The position numbers and the translations under genes are program-made. DNA of 45,574 nucleotides from Azolla pinnata (Eukaryota; Streptophyta; Polypodiopsida; Salviniales; Salviniaceae). The stretch lies in the NCBI GenBank assembly GCA_037176905.1, contig JBBBWG010028411.1, forward strand, positions 1 to 45,574, written 5' to 3'. The notes below the pieces were generated by a model. That model ran no database searches. It was not told the DNA's origin and worked only from the letters and a program-made list of their open reading frames with translations. Shown piece after piece: positions 34,158 through 45,574 of the stretch (position 1 is the first letter of the stretch; the number at the start of each line of letters is the position of its first letter).

Positions 34158-34731
34158 AAGAAATCAATCAACGTTCGATGATCTGATATTTATTGTCGTG
34201 GGAGAAATCCCTGGCTTTCGCAGATGTGCCTAATGTGGTAGTCGATGTATGTATACGTTTCGACTAACTCTCTAACCAGAAAAGGTCAAGACCCTTCTTT
34301 TTGAGGCCAGACTTATGATCAAGCCTGCCTTTGCTGATGATCGAGAAGTATGCATGGATATGTCCCACAACAGTCTGTTTCTTCTTCTTCTTCTTCTTCT
34401 TCTCAATTTTGATCATTTGTACAATATACATGTGCATATATAGACATAAATGTACACATGGGCATGTGTTTTTATTTTTGAGTATATGATTGGGAGTGGG
34501 TCAAAATCGGTGTACACATGGGCATGTGTTTCTTATTTTGAGCATATGATTGGGAGTGGGTTAAAATCGGTGAAGCTCAAATTGTTGATTCGCTGAAGAA
34601 TTGAAAATCTGCTGTGAGAAGCGGATGGAAATCGAGGACTTTCTTGTGGAGATAATTTTGGGGTTCAGTGCTTGAGGAAAAAATGAACTGTTTTCTTTTA
34701 TTAATCTAATATGATGTTAAGTTTCATCGAT
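34158..34731. other. DDB2 3' region with 60-bp tandem duplication
   Basis: Contains the DDB2 3' UTR, a CTT microsatellite (about 34379-34403) and an exact-period duplication: units 34451-34510 and 34511-34570 both begin TGTACACATGGGCATGTGTT and end TGATTGGGAGTGGGTNAAAATCGG-like words, differing at only a few positions. No gene recognised. Confidence 0.8.
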
Positions 34732-34776
34732 TGACAGTTTGGCCGAGTGGTCTAAGGCGTTGGATTTAGGCTCCAA

Positions 34777-34813
<37 letters not shown>
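34732..34813 (+). tRNA. tRNA-Leu (anticodon UAG)
   Basis: 82 nt, type II. Acceptor stem TGACAGT (34732-34738) pairs with GCTGTCA (34806-34812), discriminator A. The D-arm has the A box TGGCCGAGTGG, the anticodon stem TTGGA/TCCAA encloses the loop TTTAGGC with anticodon TAG at 34767-34769, a long variable arm TCCGAAAGGGCG follows, and the T arm holds the B box GGTTCAAATCC. It has no intron. CUA-reading leucine tRNA. A TTTT run downstream (about 34831) can end Pol III transcription. All standard features are intact. Confidence 0.96.
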
Positions 34814-35298
34814 CAAGAGAGAACTCTCTTTTCTTGTTTTCTTGTTTTCTTCCTCTTCTTGTTGTTGTTATTCTTCTCCTCAAAGCCTTGAAACCCTAAA
34901 CTCAAGGCTCCTATGTAGAACCTTCTCTCTCTCTCTCTCTCTCTTTGCTTTTGTTTTTTACAAACTGATCGAGGATCGGCAACAATGCCGTTGTGATCTT
35001 AGAGAAGCACTCTCTTTGTTGATTCGACGATTCCCACTCGCGATTTCGAAACTGGACCAGCAAAACTTCGAAGCTTTGCCATGCCTCATGTGCAAAACCT
35101 TTTTTTTTTCCTTCTTTTTTATTACAAAGTGATCCACGGTGGTGATGATGATGATGATGATGGTGATGATGGTGACGCTGCCAATATCGATGATCACTCC
35201 ACATGTATGTAGATCGAGGATTGGCAAAATGCCATAGTGATGACGGTGGCGGCGATGGTGATGATCACGATGATGATGACGGTGATCACTCCACATAA
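34814..35298. other. Spacer with microsatellites after tRNA-Leu
   Basis: Holds a telo-box-like AAACCCTAAA at 34891, a CT run at 34923-34944, a T run, and GATGAT/GGTGATGATG trinucleotide stretches at about 35133-35180 and 35235-35285 with a shared GATCACTCCACAT word (35190, 35284). No gene recognised. Confidence 0.7.
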
Positions 35299-36303
35299 AT
35301 GCATATAGACATACACACATGTAGACACACATACACACATACATCCATGCATACATACAGACATAGAATCTATGCATTCGTGGGTATGTATAGATATTGG
35401 GCTAACATACGTATGTATATGTGCTTGTGTGCATGCAGCGTGTGCCTGTATGCATGTATGTGTTTGTGGTATGCAGCATGTGTGTGTATGCATGTATGTG
35501 TTTGTGTGCATGTATGTATGTAGCATGTGCGTATGCATGTATGGGTTTGTGTACATGTATGTATGTAGCATGTGCGTATGCGTGTGTGTATGTGTTGGTG
35601 TGTGTATCTGCACACGTATGTATGCATGCGTGTATGCATGTATGTGCATGAATGTATGCATGCATGTGCATGAATGTATGCATGCATGTGTGTGCATGTA
35701 TGTGTACATGTATGTGTGTGCATGTATGTGTGTGTGCAACGCGTGTGAATGTATGCATTGCGTACGTATGCATGTATGTATGTTTGTGTGCATGTATGTA
35801 TGCAGCGCGTGTGAAGTATGTATGTAAGTGTATGCATGCATGTATGTATGTATGCAGTGTATGTATGTGTACGCATGTATGTATGTGTATGTATGTATGC
35901 AATGCATATATATGTATGCAGTGCATGTATGCAATGCATATATGTGTATGCATGTATGTATGCAACGCATATATGTATGCAGTGTATGTAAGTGTATGCA
36001 TGCATGTATGCATGTATGTATGCATGTGTGTATGCATGTGTGTGTGTGCATGCATGTGTGTATGCATGTGTGTGTATGCAGTGCGTGTATGTGTGGATGT
36101 ATGTATGTATGCATGTGTGTATGTGCATGAATGTATGTATGCATGTGTGTATGCATGTGTGTGTGTGTGCAGTGCGTGTATGTGTGGATGTATGTATGTA
36201 TGCATGTGTATGCATGTATGTATGTATGCAGTGCGTGTGTGTATGTATGCATGTATGCATGCAGTGCGTGTATGTGTGGATGTATGTATGCATGCATGCA
36301 TGT
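35299..36303. repeat. ~1-kb ATGT/ATGC tetranucleotide array
   Basis: Degenerate GTAT/GCAT/GTGT tetranucleotides over about 1 kb, with higher-order words such as GTATGCAGTGCGTGTATGTG repeating at about 36070, 36165 and 36255. Frames are open on both strands for 200-435 codons (Met/Cys/Val/Tyr on plus; His/Thr/Ile/Tyr on minus). That is a property of the stop-free tetranucleotide, not coding. Confidence 0.95.
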
Positions 36304-36563
36304 GGGTGTTGAAAGATTTGTTTTTTGGTCTTTTTGTTCTAACCTAAATTGGAGCACTTTCTGCTTTCTTTCTTCTCTGTTTCTGCTGCAGAAATCTGGA
36401 GCAAGCAACGAGGAACGCAAACGATGTCGATCGTGGCAGCAGCCATGGCTGCAATAAGAAGGCTCAGATTTAGGGCCACTCTCCTCGGCTAGAAGAATCA
36501 TCAGAGGAAAAAATCACCCACCATCATCCGCATCCGCATCTCCATCTCCCTCTCCCGCCCACA

Positions 36564-39500
36564 ATGAGGTCTTCTTTCTCTACTTCGTCCTTACAGGGCA
36601 AGCTCGCCCAGCAGAAAGCCGCGTTGGCGTCGAGGGAGAAGGATGAAGCTTTGAAGAGGCTGAGAGACGCCGAGAGCAGCTTGAAAGAGGCCCTCGATGA
36701 GCTCAACGCGAGTGCCGATGGGAACTCGCTGGAAATTTGGTACACCTCCATCTTTCATGGGAAGCACCACAAATGTCCACACTTGGATTCTTGCATTGCC
36801 AACTGTATTGGGAGCTTTTGCCAGAGCTTTCTTCTGGCATACGGTGTGCGGGTTGGAATTGGTGTTCTTTTAAGAGCTTTCAAGCTTGCCAAAAACAAGT
36901 CTTATAAATCAATCCTCAACCTTAAGGTATGGTTCTTTATCCCTGCCTCTCTGTGAGGATATGTAAGTATGCTATATATATGTATGTGCATGTATGTGTG
37001 TGTGTGTGATGCATACATGTATGTGTATATGCATGGACATGTGTATGTGTGTATATGTTTGTGTTTGGACACTCTCAATTGAATAGAAAAACCACAATTT
37101 TTATCAATTGATCGATCGATTCCCATCTAATGTGAACGTTTTCTTGTCTTAAGGAGATAGAGATGAATGAGGGGAGTGAAATTATTATTTCTATACCACA
37201 ATGTTTTGAGGTTTGATAATGACTAGAGTAGTGAGGAAAATCTTTCTATATGGGGCCATCCAAGATGATATAAAGACTATTTCAATCAGATAGATCTTCA
37301 GCTCCCGATAACATTTGATAATTCAGCCCTTTCCCCTTAAGAGAGGAAGTTAGGCTGTTAATTCCTATGCCTCAGCATGGTTAACTCTTCGCATACCTTT
37401 TGGCAGAAGTCAATACAAATCAGCTCTATATGTAACTGTGTCTCTATGCTTATTTGGTGTGATGACCTGAGAATATGTCTAATTATGCTAACATAGATGC
37501 TTGATGAGGGGTGTACATTCAGAGAATTGGACTAGGAGGCAAATTATTGATGACATTTGTCGATTAATTTATGGCCGTAATGTTCCATCCTTGTGCGTAA
37601 TAAGAGTGGTGGGTTCGTTTATGTACTTCTTGGGACATGGTTCAGTCACACAAAGGGTGTATTATTATGATCACTTGCTCCTAGTAATTCTTCATCCTCT
37701 AGGATTTCATCCATCATAATTCTTCATCCAGGATAACCAAATATTCTCGGTTAACCCCAAGATTCTTGCATGAAATTAGAATAGTTTTCGTATGGAATTT
37801 AATATTGCAAAAGTACTTGATCCTTTTCAAGACAAATACACGATTGTCACCTGTATGCCAGATTCTGTATCAGTCTTGATTTTGCATGTTAATTGAATGC
37901 CATATCTTAGGTAGAGAAGCCTGGAACATACCATATCCTAGGTGAGAGATGCCTGTAACGTACTAAAGGGATGACATGGGGTGAGAGAGTCTCATGACCA
38001 AATCATACATCTAGTTTTAAAAGGTTGGGCAACTTGGGGAGCCGCGTATTTAATTAGTCAGAAAGATCATTGTGACAAAGTTACATATCTTGATCAGTTT
38101 TAGGTAAATGATATTGTATGAAGAGTGCTGATGCATTTATATTGATTTTTCAGCTGCTGGTTTCTGAGAAAGACCTCATTGTGAGGGAAGAAGCATGTCG
38201 AATTGGTTTATTATTTGGGGGTTTTACAGGCTGTTATCACGGCATGCGATGTGTTCTTCGGAGGATGAGGAATGAAACCCCCTTGAATGAGTATGTTAGC
38301 ATCTCGAATGATACAAATTAAGGATTTCATCTTCCATGTTGGGTAACTGAATTTGTTGGCTGGCCGTAGGTTCATTGCTGGTTCAGTGGCTGGTCTCTCC
38401 ATATTAGCATTGGATGATACTAGTAGAAGGCGTACTTTTGCATTATACCTTCTGGCTAGACTTGGTCAGGTGAAATCTCGTTAATGTTTGGCCTGGCAAT
38501 AACATATTTCAATCTCCTTATAGCGTTACAATGTCTTCTTCTTTTTAATAGTGTGTGTACAACTCGGCTAAATCAAAGAACAAGTTTCATTTTTGGGGAA
38601 GTCAGTGGCAGCATGGTGATTCTTTATTATTTTCTTTGGCGTGTGCTCAGGTAAAAGATTCAAAGTTTACCTTCTCTGAAGAAACTTGATACAAATAATC
38701 ATATGTTCTTATCTACAGGTGATGTATGCATATGTTATGCGGCCGGAGACACTACCAGAGTCATATCTTGAATTCATTATAAGGACAGGTCCAATTGCAA
38801 AACCCGTGCTAAAGGCAGTTCGTGAAAGCTGTAGACATGAGCCCATCGATATGGCAGCATTATCAGCATTTGTTTTGAGTCGAAATGGTGGTATAGACAT
38901 AAATTTGGATCCAAATTGTCAACTTATTCCTTGCACAGTGATACATCCAGACAAAATATCATGTACAAAGCATATTGCAAAAGCAACAAATTCTACCTTC
39001 AAGAAAACCTTTCCACTCTATATGTCCTTGACATTTGTGCCTTTTGTTGTCTTGAATATCCAAAAGGTAAGAATTCAGCTCTTTATAAATTTTTCTTCTT
39101 ATTCTGAGTTTGCTGTATAATGGTAAGGCAATTATTTAAGTTAAACACTGGGGGGTTCAAAGTGCAGAAATTCCACTACTTTACTATACGATTGTGTTTG
39201 TGATGTAGGGCCTGAATACAGAACCTTTTGGCTCATTTATCTCTTAAATGTTAAATGTGCATTCTTGTCACAAATATATGAACCGCAGAACACACAGCGT
39301 GTGCATCTCAAATGAAGAGAAAAGATAAATAGAGATCTTATCAAATCTTTTCGATTGAGAAAATCATGCATGTATGTTTTCACCAATCGGAGTCCCTGTT
39401 GATGTCTATTCATGAGAATTGGAGAGACCAACAGTAGACCTTGTCAAGATGGTATAATTTAGGGACCTTCAAGCAAAAGGGTTCTGATTATCATTTCAAA

Positions 39501-40665
39501 TATATTACTTGAATCTCTGCACAGAAAGTGAAATAATAGATTAATGTATTTTAAATTATGCGTTTGGAAGTTTGTTTCTTATGTATTTTCTTGTGTTTAC
39601 CCCAGAGCATTCTGTTTTTGCATCTAATCATATTTTGCAAATGCAATTGTAAAGCCATTGATGTCTCATCACTTAACCGTTGATGTCTTTTTATTTTTTA
39701 TGTGTGCTATCGAACATAAATCTTTCCGTTTAACCTGTAGTTCATGCAAGCTCCATTGCATACCTTTTGGAATGCTTTCAAGGGGGCTTTCCGGTCTACA
39801 TGTTTCTTGTCCACTTTTGTTGGAATATATCAGGTACATATTGTTGTTGAATTTTGCATTCATTGTCCCATAGGAAGAATTATTGTTCTTTTTTTTAACT
39901 TCTTGCATTCTGAATCTTGAAATCAGAGCTATATATGCTTGCAAAGGAGAATCGCTGTAAAGGACCATAAGGCAGTTTACTGGTTCGGGGGTGCCATAGC
40001 TGCATTATCTGTTCTTTTGGAGAAGAAAAGCCGTAGAACGGAATTGGCATTGTATGTACTTCCTCGTGCAGCCGATTCACTATGGTATATATTAGTGAAC
40101 AGGCATCTTCTACCAAAGATCAGGCATGCTGAAGTAAGTGTCAAATTCTATATAACAAGAAAAAGATAAATCTAGGTATCAATGTTGATGAGAATTTTGC
40201 AGTCACCAGAAATCCGTTTCAAAGCATCACTATAGATATTTAGCAAAAGGGTACTTACTGGTAAAAGATTGAAAGGTTTGCATGGTCGATATATCTGAAA
40301 TGATGTGATGATGGAAGTTTAGAAAGTCATCTAAGCATCTACTTTTGTCTGAGTAATCGTGTATATATCGATGGTTTCAGGTAGCATTATTTTGCCTTTG
40401 CATGGGGGGTATTATGTATTTTTTGGAGAATGAACCTGATACCATGGCTCCATTTCTAAGGGGATTAATAAAGAGGTTTGTGAACCGGGGTGGATCGTCA
40501 GATCCAGCCCTTGATAAAGGTTTGTTGGGTCCACCACCCAGGGATACATCTCTAGAGTTGGGAAGCAAAACTTCAAGCTCAGAGAGAAAACCAGGGGAAA
40601 ACCTAACAAGGACCCATTCAGAAGTTTTGGAAAAGCTGAGAACTGAGGCTTTTCATGGTCTGTGA
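36564..40665 (+). CDS. TMEM135/Tim17-family-like organelle membrane protein
   Basis: Eight exons: 36564-36926, 38154-38290, 38370-38469, 38552-38650, 38719-39066, 39741-39833, 39927-40133, 40381-40665. They give 1632 nt, 543 aa. It matches the plant family annotated as Tim17/22/23-like and related to animal TMEM135, a peroxisome/mitochondrion-associated membrane protein. N-terminus: a charged helix (KEDAL-type, ~15-45), then CPHLDSCIANCIGSF and YGVRVGIGVLLRAFKL. The core holds REEACRIGLLFGGFTGCYHG, the Arg-rich loop DDTSRRRTFALYLLARLGQ, VMYAYVMRPETLPESYLEFI, TFKKTFPLYMSLTFVPFVVL and ELALYVLPRAADSLWYIL. Weakly hydrophobic segments are spread along the chain, as in the family. The molecular function is not established; a role in organelle membranes is inference. 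The first ATG of exon 1 was chosen; a 5' non-coding intron ending near 36390 is possible. Tail-to-tail with MAP1D. Confidence 0.92.
36960..37065. repeat. TG/TATG-rich microsatellite in intron 1 of the TMEM135-like gene
   Basis: Mixed TATATG, ATGTGTG and GTGTGTGTG units, similar in flavour to the upstream ATGT/ATGC array but much shorter. Intronic. Confidence 0.75.
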
Positions 40666-41995
40666 GAATGGACATTGATATTGAAGACATTAATTTTTTT
40701 GGACCAAGGGAGATGCAGTATATTGTTCAAGATGAAAGCAACGATTTGAATACATGACCCCTATCTGACCTTGATGCTCCACACATCTGAAAGTCTAATT
40801 CTTTGGGATTTCGAGTGATGAGACCTGAAGCTAGAACCTATTTCATTATTTACAGCTCGAACTCTCTATGACTTGTGTAAGATGAAAAGAAAGCAATGAT
40901 TCAAAATATTACCTTTTATCTTCAACTAGATGCTTCCATCTATTTGGAAGTCCAAATTTTGCGACACCTCGATTGTGTTTAGACCTGTCATAATCTACGA
41001 ATTTCTGGAGAAGAGCTCTCAATCCTCGAAAGGTTATCGTAGTTCTTTATTTACAGAATTTGTTGTACAAAGGAGATGGTTTTCTACTTCATAAAGAACC
41101 CATCTCCTAATTTGTTATTTACAGAAGATTCTTTTGACATGGGTAAAGATCAGAACTTTATTCTCAAGTCTGGTTTGATCCTAATTTGTTATTTACAGAA
41201 GATTTGTTTTACCTGGGCAAGGATTCCACTGTGCACAACTGTATTTTGTGGTGCATAAAGAATTGTGTGCATTGTATAGATGATAAATTGGAGTACTGAA
41301 ATATAAATCTATGTTTGGCCTGTTTTTATCTTCATTTTCAACATTGTGAATGTTCCTGTTCCTGAATATAAATCTATTGCTGATTGTTCACATGATTTTC
41401 ACATGCCAAAAGCAGCTATTTCAAATTTTGTGTTGATGGAACAATATCACGACGTTCCAACATACAAAACGCATTTGGTATCCTGATGATACATGTCATT
41501 CAAGTTACTTGAACTGCATAACCAATGCCGTATATGTCATAGATTTTCATAAAAGAACAAAGCAAAACCGGTTATTACATTGCATGTTTCCATCAGACGT
41601 GGAGTTCATATCAACCATGTTATATGTAATTAAATTCCAGAAGATGTACCACCGAATCGAGGGTAAAAGCTTTGCCACCCAAACTGATGCAAATAAAATG
41701 TTATACCTTTGATTCAGCGGGAACTGATGTGGATTTACTCCTATGTTTCTATGGATAACACAAGTGACAAACCTCCTATATTACAATTCCAAATGATTAG
41801 TGTAGTTTTATACAGGAAGCAGAGGTAGTTGCAGGCCCCGAATCCATTTGAATTACCAGATTGCCATTTGAAGTTCTAATGGAGACGGACACTCCAATTC
41901 AAATGCAGGAGTAAGAATTTTGAATATCTAGGCATATATTATGACCCGGCTGAGTCAGTTCAAAAATTTCAACTAGTATAGCTGGGTTGAAGGTC
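40666..41995. other. 3' spacer between convergent TMEM135-like and MAP1D genes
   Basis: Contains both 3' UTRs. A 75-bp duplication is visible: CCTAATTTGTTATTTACAGA at about 41106 recurs at about 41181, with flanking GGTAAAGAT/GGGCAAGGAT similarity; a third, shorter TTTATTTACAGAATTTGTTG is at 41047. No gene recognised. Confidence 0.65.
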
Positions 41996-44900
41996 TCAAG
42001 CAAGAGTCAAGATCTCAGCTCCTTGGTCTGTGATGAGCAATGAGTGCTCGAATTGAGCTGAAAGACTACCATCTGCTGTGACCACAGTCCAATTATCATC
42101 CCAAATCTCATCTTCAATGCCTCCGATTGTTAACATCGGTTCTGCAAGTATTTGATATCGAATTTCTTTATTTCTTCTGCGATTGAGGCATGCTAGATTA
42201 GTGTTCAGTAAAAAAACATACCTATCGTGAAGGTCTGACCAGCGACCATTCGCCCACCATTGTTGTTGCGATAATGTAAAATTGTTGGAGCCGAATGGAA
42301 AATCTTGCCTACTCCATGACCAACAAAGTGTTTTACAACACCATACCCATAGCTATCAGCGTAATCACTGCAAACAAATACTTCTTAGACCTAGACTTCT
42401 TACAGTTCTCGAACTGACTGAACATGCAACCATCAACACAATAAAATGAGGCAGGGTTTATTATTAACCCATAAAAGACAAACCTCTGGTTGCATCTGAT
42501 CACTCCACATTAAAAGAACATGGTATGTGATCTTTCAACGTGGAGTGGTCGCTCCAAATTAAAAGAAGAATTATTGTCTAGTTTCACTCTCTGCATGCAT
42601 ATGCATAGTTTAATTTGTACTAGACAAAAGTACTTACTGGATTGTCTGTCCTATTTTCTTGTACTCTACCCCAGGGCCGCAAATGGCAATTGCTTTTTCC
42701 AAACTCGTGCGTGTGACCTATAAGCAATAGTTTTGCTCAATTCTCCAACTCCAAACAGAATATTTACCCACAAACATTGAGGTCTTATAACACATCATCG
42801 TGTAAGAGCAGTTCCCAGTTTTTTAACACAGTATATGGAAGTTCAATTATCAAACTGGAATAAAGCAATATCCTAAATAAAAAACTTGTAAAAGACTAGA
42901 TCATGGTTACTATAATCAAGATCGCCCAATGATGTTCTAAATTAACAGTCCTACCAGAGATACAATGTTATTATGGCATGGAAAGTCACCTAGCCAATGT
43001 TATGCAGATGATCTGGAAATTGTAATTACGCATAAACAAACTCATGAAAGTACCCAATAAAGGAAATTCGACAGAAACAAAATCATGAAGATATTACAAG
43101 GCACTGAATTCAGAAAATGCGGTGTACAAAGAAAATATAGGTTAAGATGTATGAAGAGGAAACCTCAGGAGGGTGAACAGTGAAACAAAAAAAAGTCTTC
43201 ACAGAATTAGAGTAGAAGTTCTCGTCACAAGACAAACCTCTACTAATTTCTTCGCTTCATCATCCACATTTCCACATAGAAACGTCTTTGAAGTATCACC
43301 ATGATATCCCTGACAAAACCCACAATATAAAATACTAAGATAGCCATAATGAGCTATGGTGTCCAATCAAGTTCAAAGAGACTCACATTCAAGTAGACCG
43401 TCACATCTATGTTGATAATGTCTCCATCCTGCACATAAAATAATGTCAAGTTAATCTCTGAAAACGAAAGCTTTGAAACTCAAAAGGAAAAATGAAGGGA
43501 CATGCTCATAACCTCCAAAGGTCGCGAGTCTGGTATACCATGGCAGATACACTCGTTAACAGATGTACATACACTCTTTGGGAAACCCCCATACCCCAAT
43601 GGTGAAGGGTATGCTCCTGCCTCAATAATCATTTTATGAACAGCCTTATCGATTTCATCTGTTGTTACACCTGGCTGCAAATGTGAAGTGGTCACTTCAT
43701 AGACAAATATCTTTCTATAATAATGTATTCTACTATATGGAAAATTGTTCAAGCATGAACATGCTAATACTAAAAAAGGACACTGATCATCAGTTAAAAT
43801 CAACCAACCTATTGTTCCAGGGATGTATTCAGAATCTCTATATAAAAGCTTACAACATTGATGCTAGATTTTGCCAGAGAAAGAAAAACTAACCTTTACT
43901 AAGGTACCGGCATAGTTTAACACTTCAGCAGCAAGACGACCTGAAGCTCTCATGCATTCTATGCCTCGGCTATCATGCGTTTGAGGCATTATTGAAAATT
44001 CGGGAATCTTGATAGCCGCAACATAAGGAGGCCTCATTATATGTTCAGGTACAGGTAAGCGAGGTGAAACAGTTCCTTGTTTTAGTGGTGTTCTGTTCGA
44101 ATTTGCACGTGCTTTTTCCTTGTCTGCAAGCCTGGCTTAAAGTTCATTGTTTTCAAACAGAAAGATAAAGGATACATTTGCTTAACACATACAGTTTAGG
44201 CTAGAAATCTACTCACAAAGTGATATTTTAGGCTTATCAGGCTACAGTCAGATGATGTATGTACTTGGAGGCAGAAGTGTAGAAACCCCTTCATATAGCA
44301 CTAGGAACTGTAAATCGCTATTCAGAGTGGACTTGATATAAAACTGCCCGTCTTAATGCCTGCAGACCTTTAACTCACTGCAGCCATCCAGGAGACCATG
44401 GGACCGATTACATTGGTATTTGGGCTATCTCTAATGTTGACTCCATAGCTTTTCACATGGAAAGTGCCCATGCTCCAATACGTTTGGCACAATGGTGATG
44501 TTCATATGTCTAAATTTGCACAATCTCATAGTTATATGTGCTTAGACAAGAAAATTTCACAAAAAGGTCAGCTTCTGGTCCAGATCATAACTGTAGGGAT
44601 TTCACTAAAATGATGATTTCTATATCTTGCAAACTGAATTAGCTTAGAATTCACCTAACTGATGATTTCTCTACCTGATGGCCTGAACTAGCTCAGAATT
44701 CACCAAGATAATGATTTTCCCGATCTCATACTCGGAGTGACTAAGAATACAATGAAATGATGATTATTCACACTAAACAGTGTCTGGTCCTATCTCGTGT
44801 TTTAACCTTAGCCTATCGACCAGGCTAAATCCCTCAGAGAGAACAGCACAGGGAAGTCCAGAAAATGGCCTCTCTATGGCCTTACCATTAGCATATACAT

Positions 44901-45524
44901 CATTGAAGGTGTTGATGAGTACAACAATCAGTCTATAAATTGTACTATCTATGGATGTTCTGGTATAAGCACGCTGGCGTGGAGAAGCAAAAAAAGAGGA
45001 AGACATGGAAAAAGGAAAATTTTGAGAATTGCATTCTCCTAACACTAATCAAAGTCGAACATGGACAGCAGAGGGAAGGAAAATAGCTTCCTTTCTTCCA
45101 TGTGGACATTTGATGAGGAGAGAGACACAGAAAGACCGTACCTTTTGTTGAAGAGAATCTCAGCGAACCCAGACCTCTTCCTCGAAACGACGAGGAGGTG
45201 GAAAGGTCTCTTCTTCTCACCTGAATCGAATCAACAAAAGAAGAGAACACATCCCGAATCAATCACGGGTTAGGGTTTAGGAATCCCACGGCCCAGAGAG
45301 GCATGCAAAGAAACGCATCTAAGACCGAAGAGTATGAGCCAAAGGGCAGAATTCAGGCGTAGTAAATTACCATGGCGAAGCGCTCGCAGAGAACAACAGG
45401 ACCCCCATAGAGAAGAAGAAGAAGAAGAAGAAGAAGAAGAATAAGAAGAAGATGTGAGGACTGGTTGGGAAGTAATCATTGCTGCTGCAGCTGCGGCTGT
45501 AGCAGACAAACGTAAGGATCCCAT
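41996..45524 (-). CDS. MAP1D: Organellar methionine aminopeptidase, type 1D
   Basis: Nine exons in minus order: 45524-45371, 45220-45142, 44131-43894, 43674-43513, 43428-43387, 43309-43238, 42717-42638, 42367-42222, 42141-41996. They give 1119 nt, 372 aa. Residues 1 to ~77 look like a transit peptide: poly-Ala, a ten-Ser run and basic residues without acidic ones. The core carries all metal ligands and the substrate His of type 1 enzymes: CHGIP (His202), NIDVTVY (Asp219), GYHGDTS (Asp230), GHGVGKIFH (His293), FTIEPML (Glu325) and AQFEH (Glu356). It removes initiator Met from proteins made in, or imported to, plastids and mitochondria. [22 protein letters not shown] and [20 protein letters not shown] favour the 1D branch over 1B/1C. 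The acceptor at 44132 rather than 44124 was chosen because only it keeps frame. Ends EILTLA instead of the more common EILTK. Confidence 0.94.
45267..45283. promoter_or_regulatory. Telo-box-like motif in MAP1D intron 1
   Basis: GGGTTAGGGTTTAGG on the plus strand (CCTAAACCCTAACCC on the coding strand) lies within the first intron, about 50 bp before exon 2. Intron-borne telo-boxes near starts occur in other plant genes; function here is untested. Confidence 0.5.
45412..45452 (-). repeat. AAG/CTT microsatellite encoding poly-Ser in MAP1D
   Basis: A GAA/AAG run with one TAA-like interruption on the plus strand reads TCT on the minus strand and encodes about ten serines plus neighbouring TSSSY in the transit peptide of MAP1D exon 1. 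Confidence 0.9.
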
Positions 45525-45528
45525 TCAG

Positions 45529-45531
45529 ACC

Positions 45532-45574
<43 letters not shown>
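45529..45574. repeat. ACG trinucleotide microsatellite at the window end
   Basis: About fifteen ACG units beginning five bases upstream of the MAP1D ATG and running off the window, so the 5' UTR of MAP1D is a CGT repeat on the transcribed sense strand. Length is unknown because the window ends. Confidence 0.95.

Noticed and set aside
35194-36501. 435-codon minus-strand frame (His/Thr/Ile/Tyr) and 231-codon plus-strand frame
   Set aside because: Both arise from the stop-free ATGT/ATGC tetranucleotide; composition is purely repeat-driven.

Overview
The window is nuclear DNA of a land plant. It carries intron-rich genes with GT-AG introns, plant-type SPINDLY, DDB2 (with a zinc knuckle) and organellar MAP1D, a type II tRNA-Leu, telo-boxes upstream of a ribosomal protein gene, and AT-rich, repeat-laden spacers. 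The lineage cannot be fixed from the sequence. SPINDLY and DDB2 are clearly recognisable but look noticeably diverged from the Arabidopsis and rice proteins as I know them, so a non-grass and possibly early-diverging or non-seed lineage is an open possibility. Nothing bacterial, viral or organellar was seen.

Layout from left to right: (1) 1-430, a 46-bp minisatellite and a polypyrimidine tract; (2) 437-8424 (+), SPINDLY, 17 exons, 1023 aa; (3) 8425-12203, a spacer with a long degenerate ~36-bp A-rich array and a 100-N gap; (4) 12255-17571 (+), a taxilin-like coiled-coil gene, 14 exons, 602 aa, with seven CCCTAA units ending about 10 bp before the ATG; (5) 19173-21583 (-), an OTU2/YOD1-type deubiquitinase, 8 exons, with an unusual 3' end; (6) 25104-25559 (-), ribosomal protein L27a/uL15, intronless, with three telo-boxes upstream; (7) 25780-29240, a family of foldback (MITE-like) elements and an AAAT/AAAC array with a second 100-N gap; (8) 29453-34157 (+), DDB2, 11 exons, 598 aa; (9) 34732-34813 (+), tRNA-Leu(UAG); (10) 34920-36303, microsatellites including about 1 kb of ATGT/ATGC; (11) 36564-40665 (+), a TMEM135/Tim17-like membrane protein, 8 exons, 543 aa; (12) 41996-45524 (-), organellar methionine aminopeptidase MAP1D, 9 exons, 372 aa; (13) an ACG microsatellite at the window end.

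The genes are unrelated housekeeping and regulatory genes and do not form a pathway: protein O-fucosylation, vesicle traffic, ubiquitin removal, ribosome, UV-damage recognition, organelle membrane and organellar N-terminal processing. Every exon model keeps frame across GT-AG junctions and sums to a multiple of three. The least certain part is the last exon of the OTU gene.

I did not find a convincing undescribed system. The points most worth a second look are the altered zinc-finger end of the OTU gene, the perfect direct repeats flanking both assembly gaps, the foldback element family, the telomeric tract touching the taxilin start, the ACGT elements and overlapping uORF at DDB2, and the large number of exact short tandem duplications across the window.
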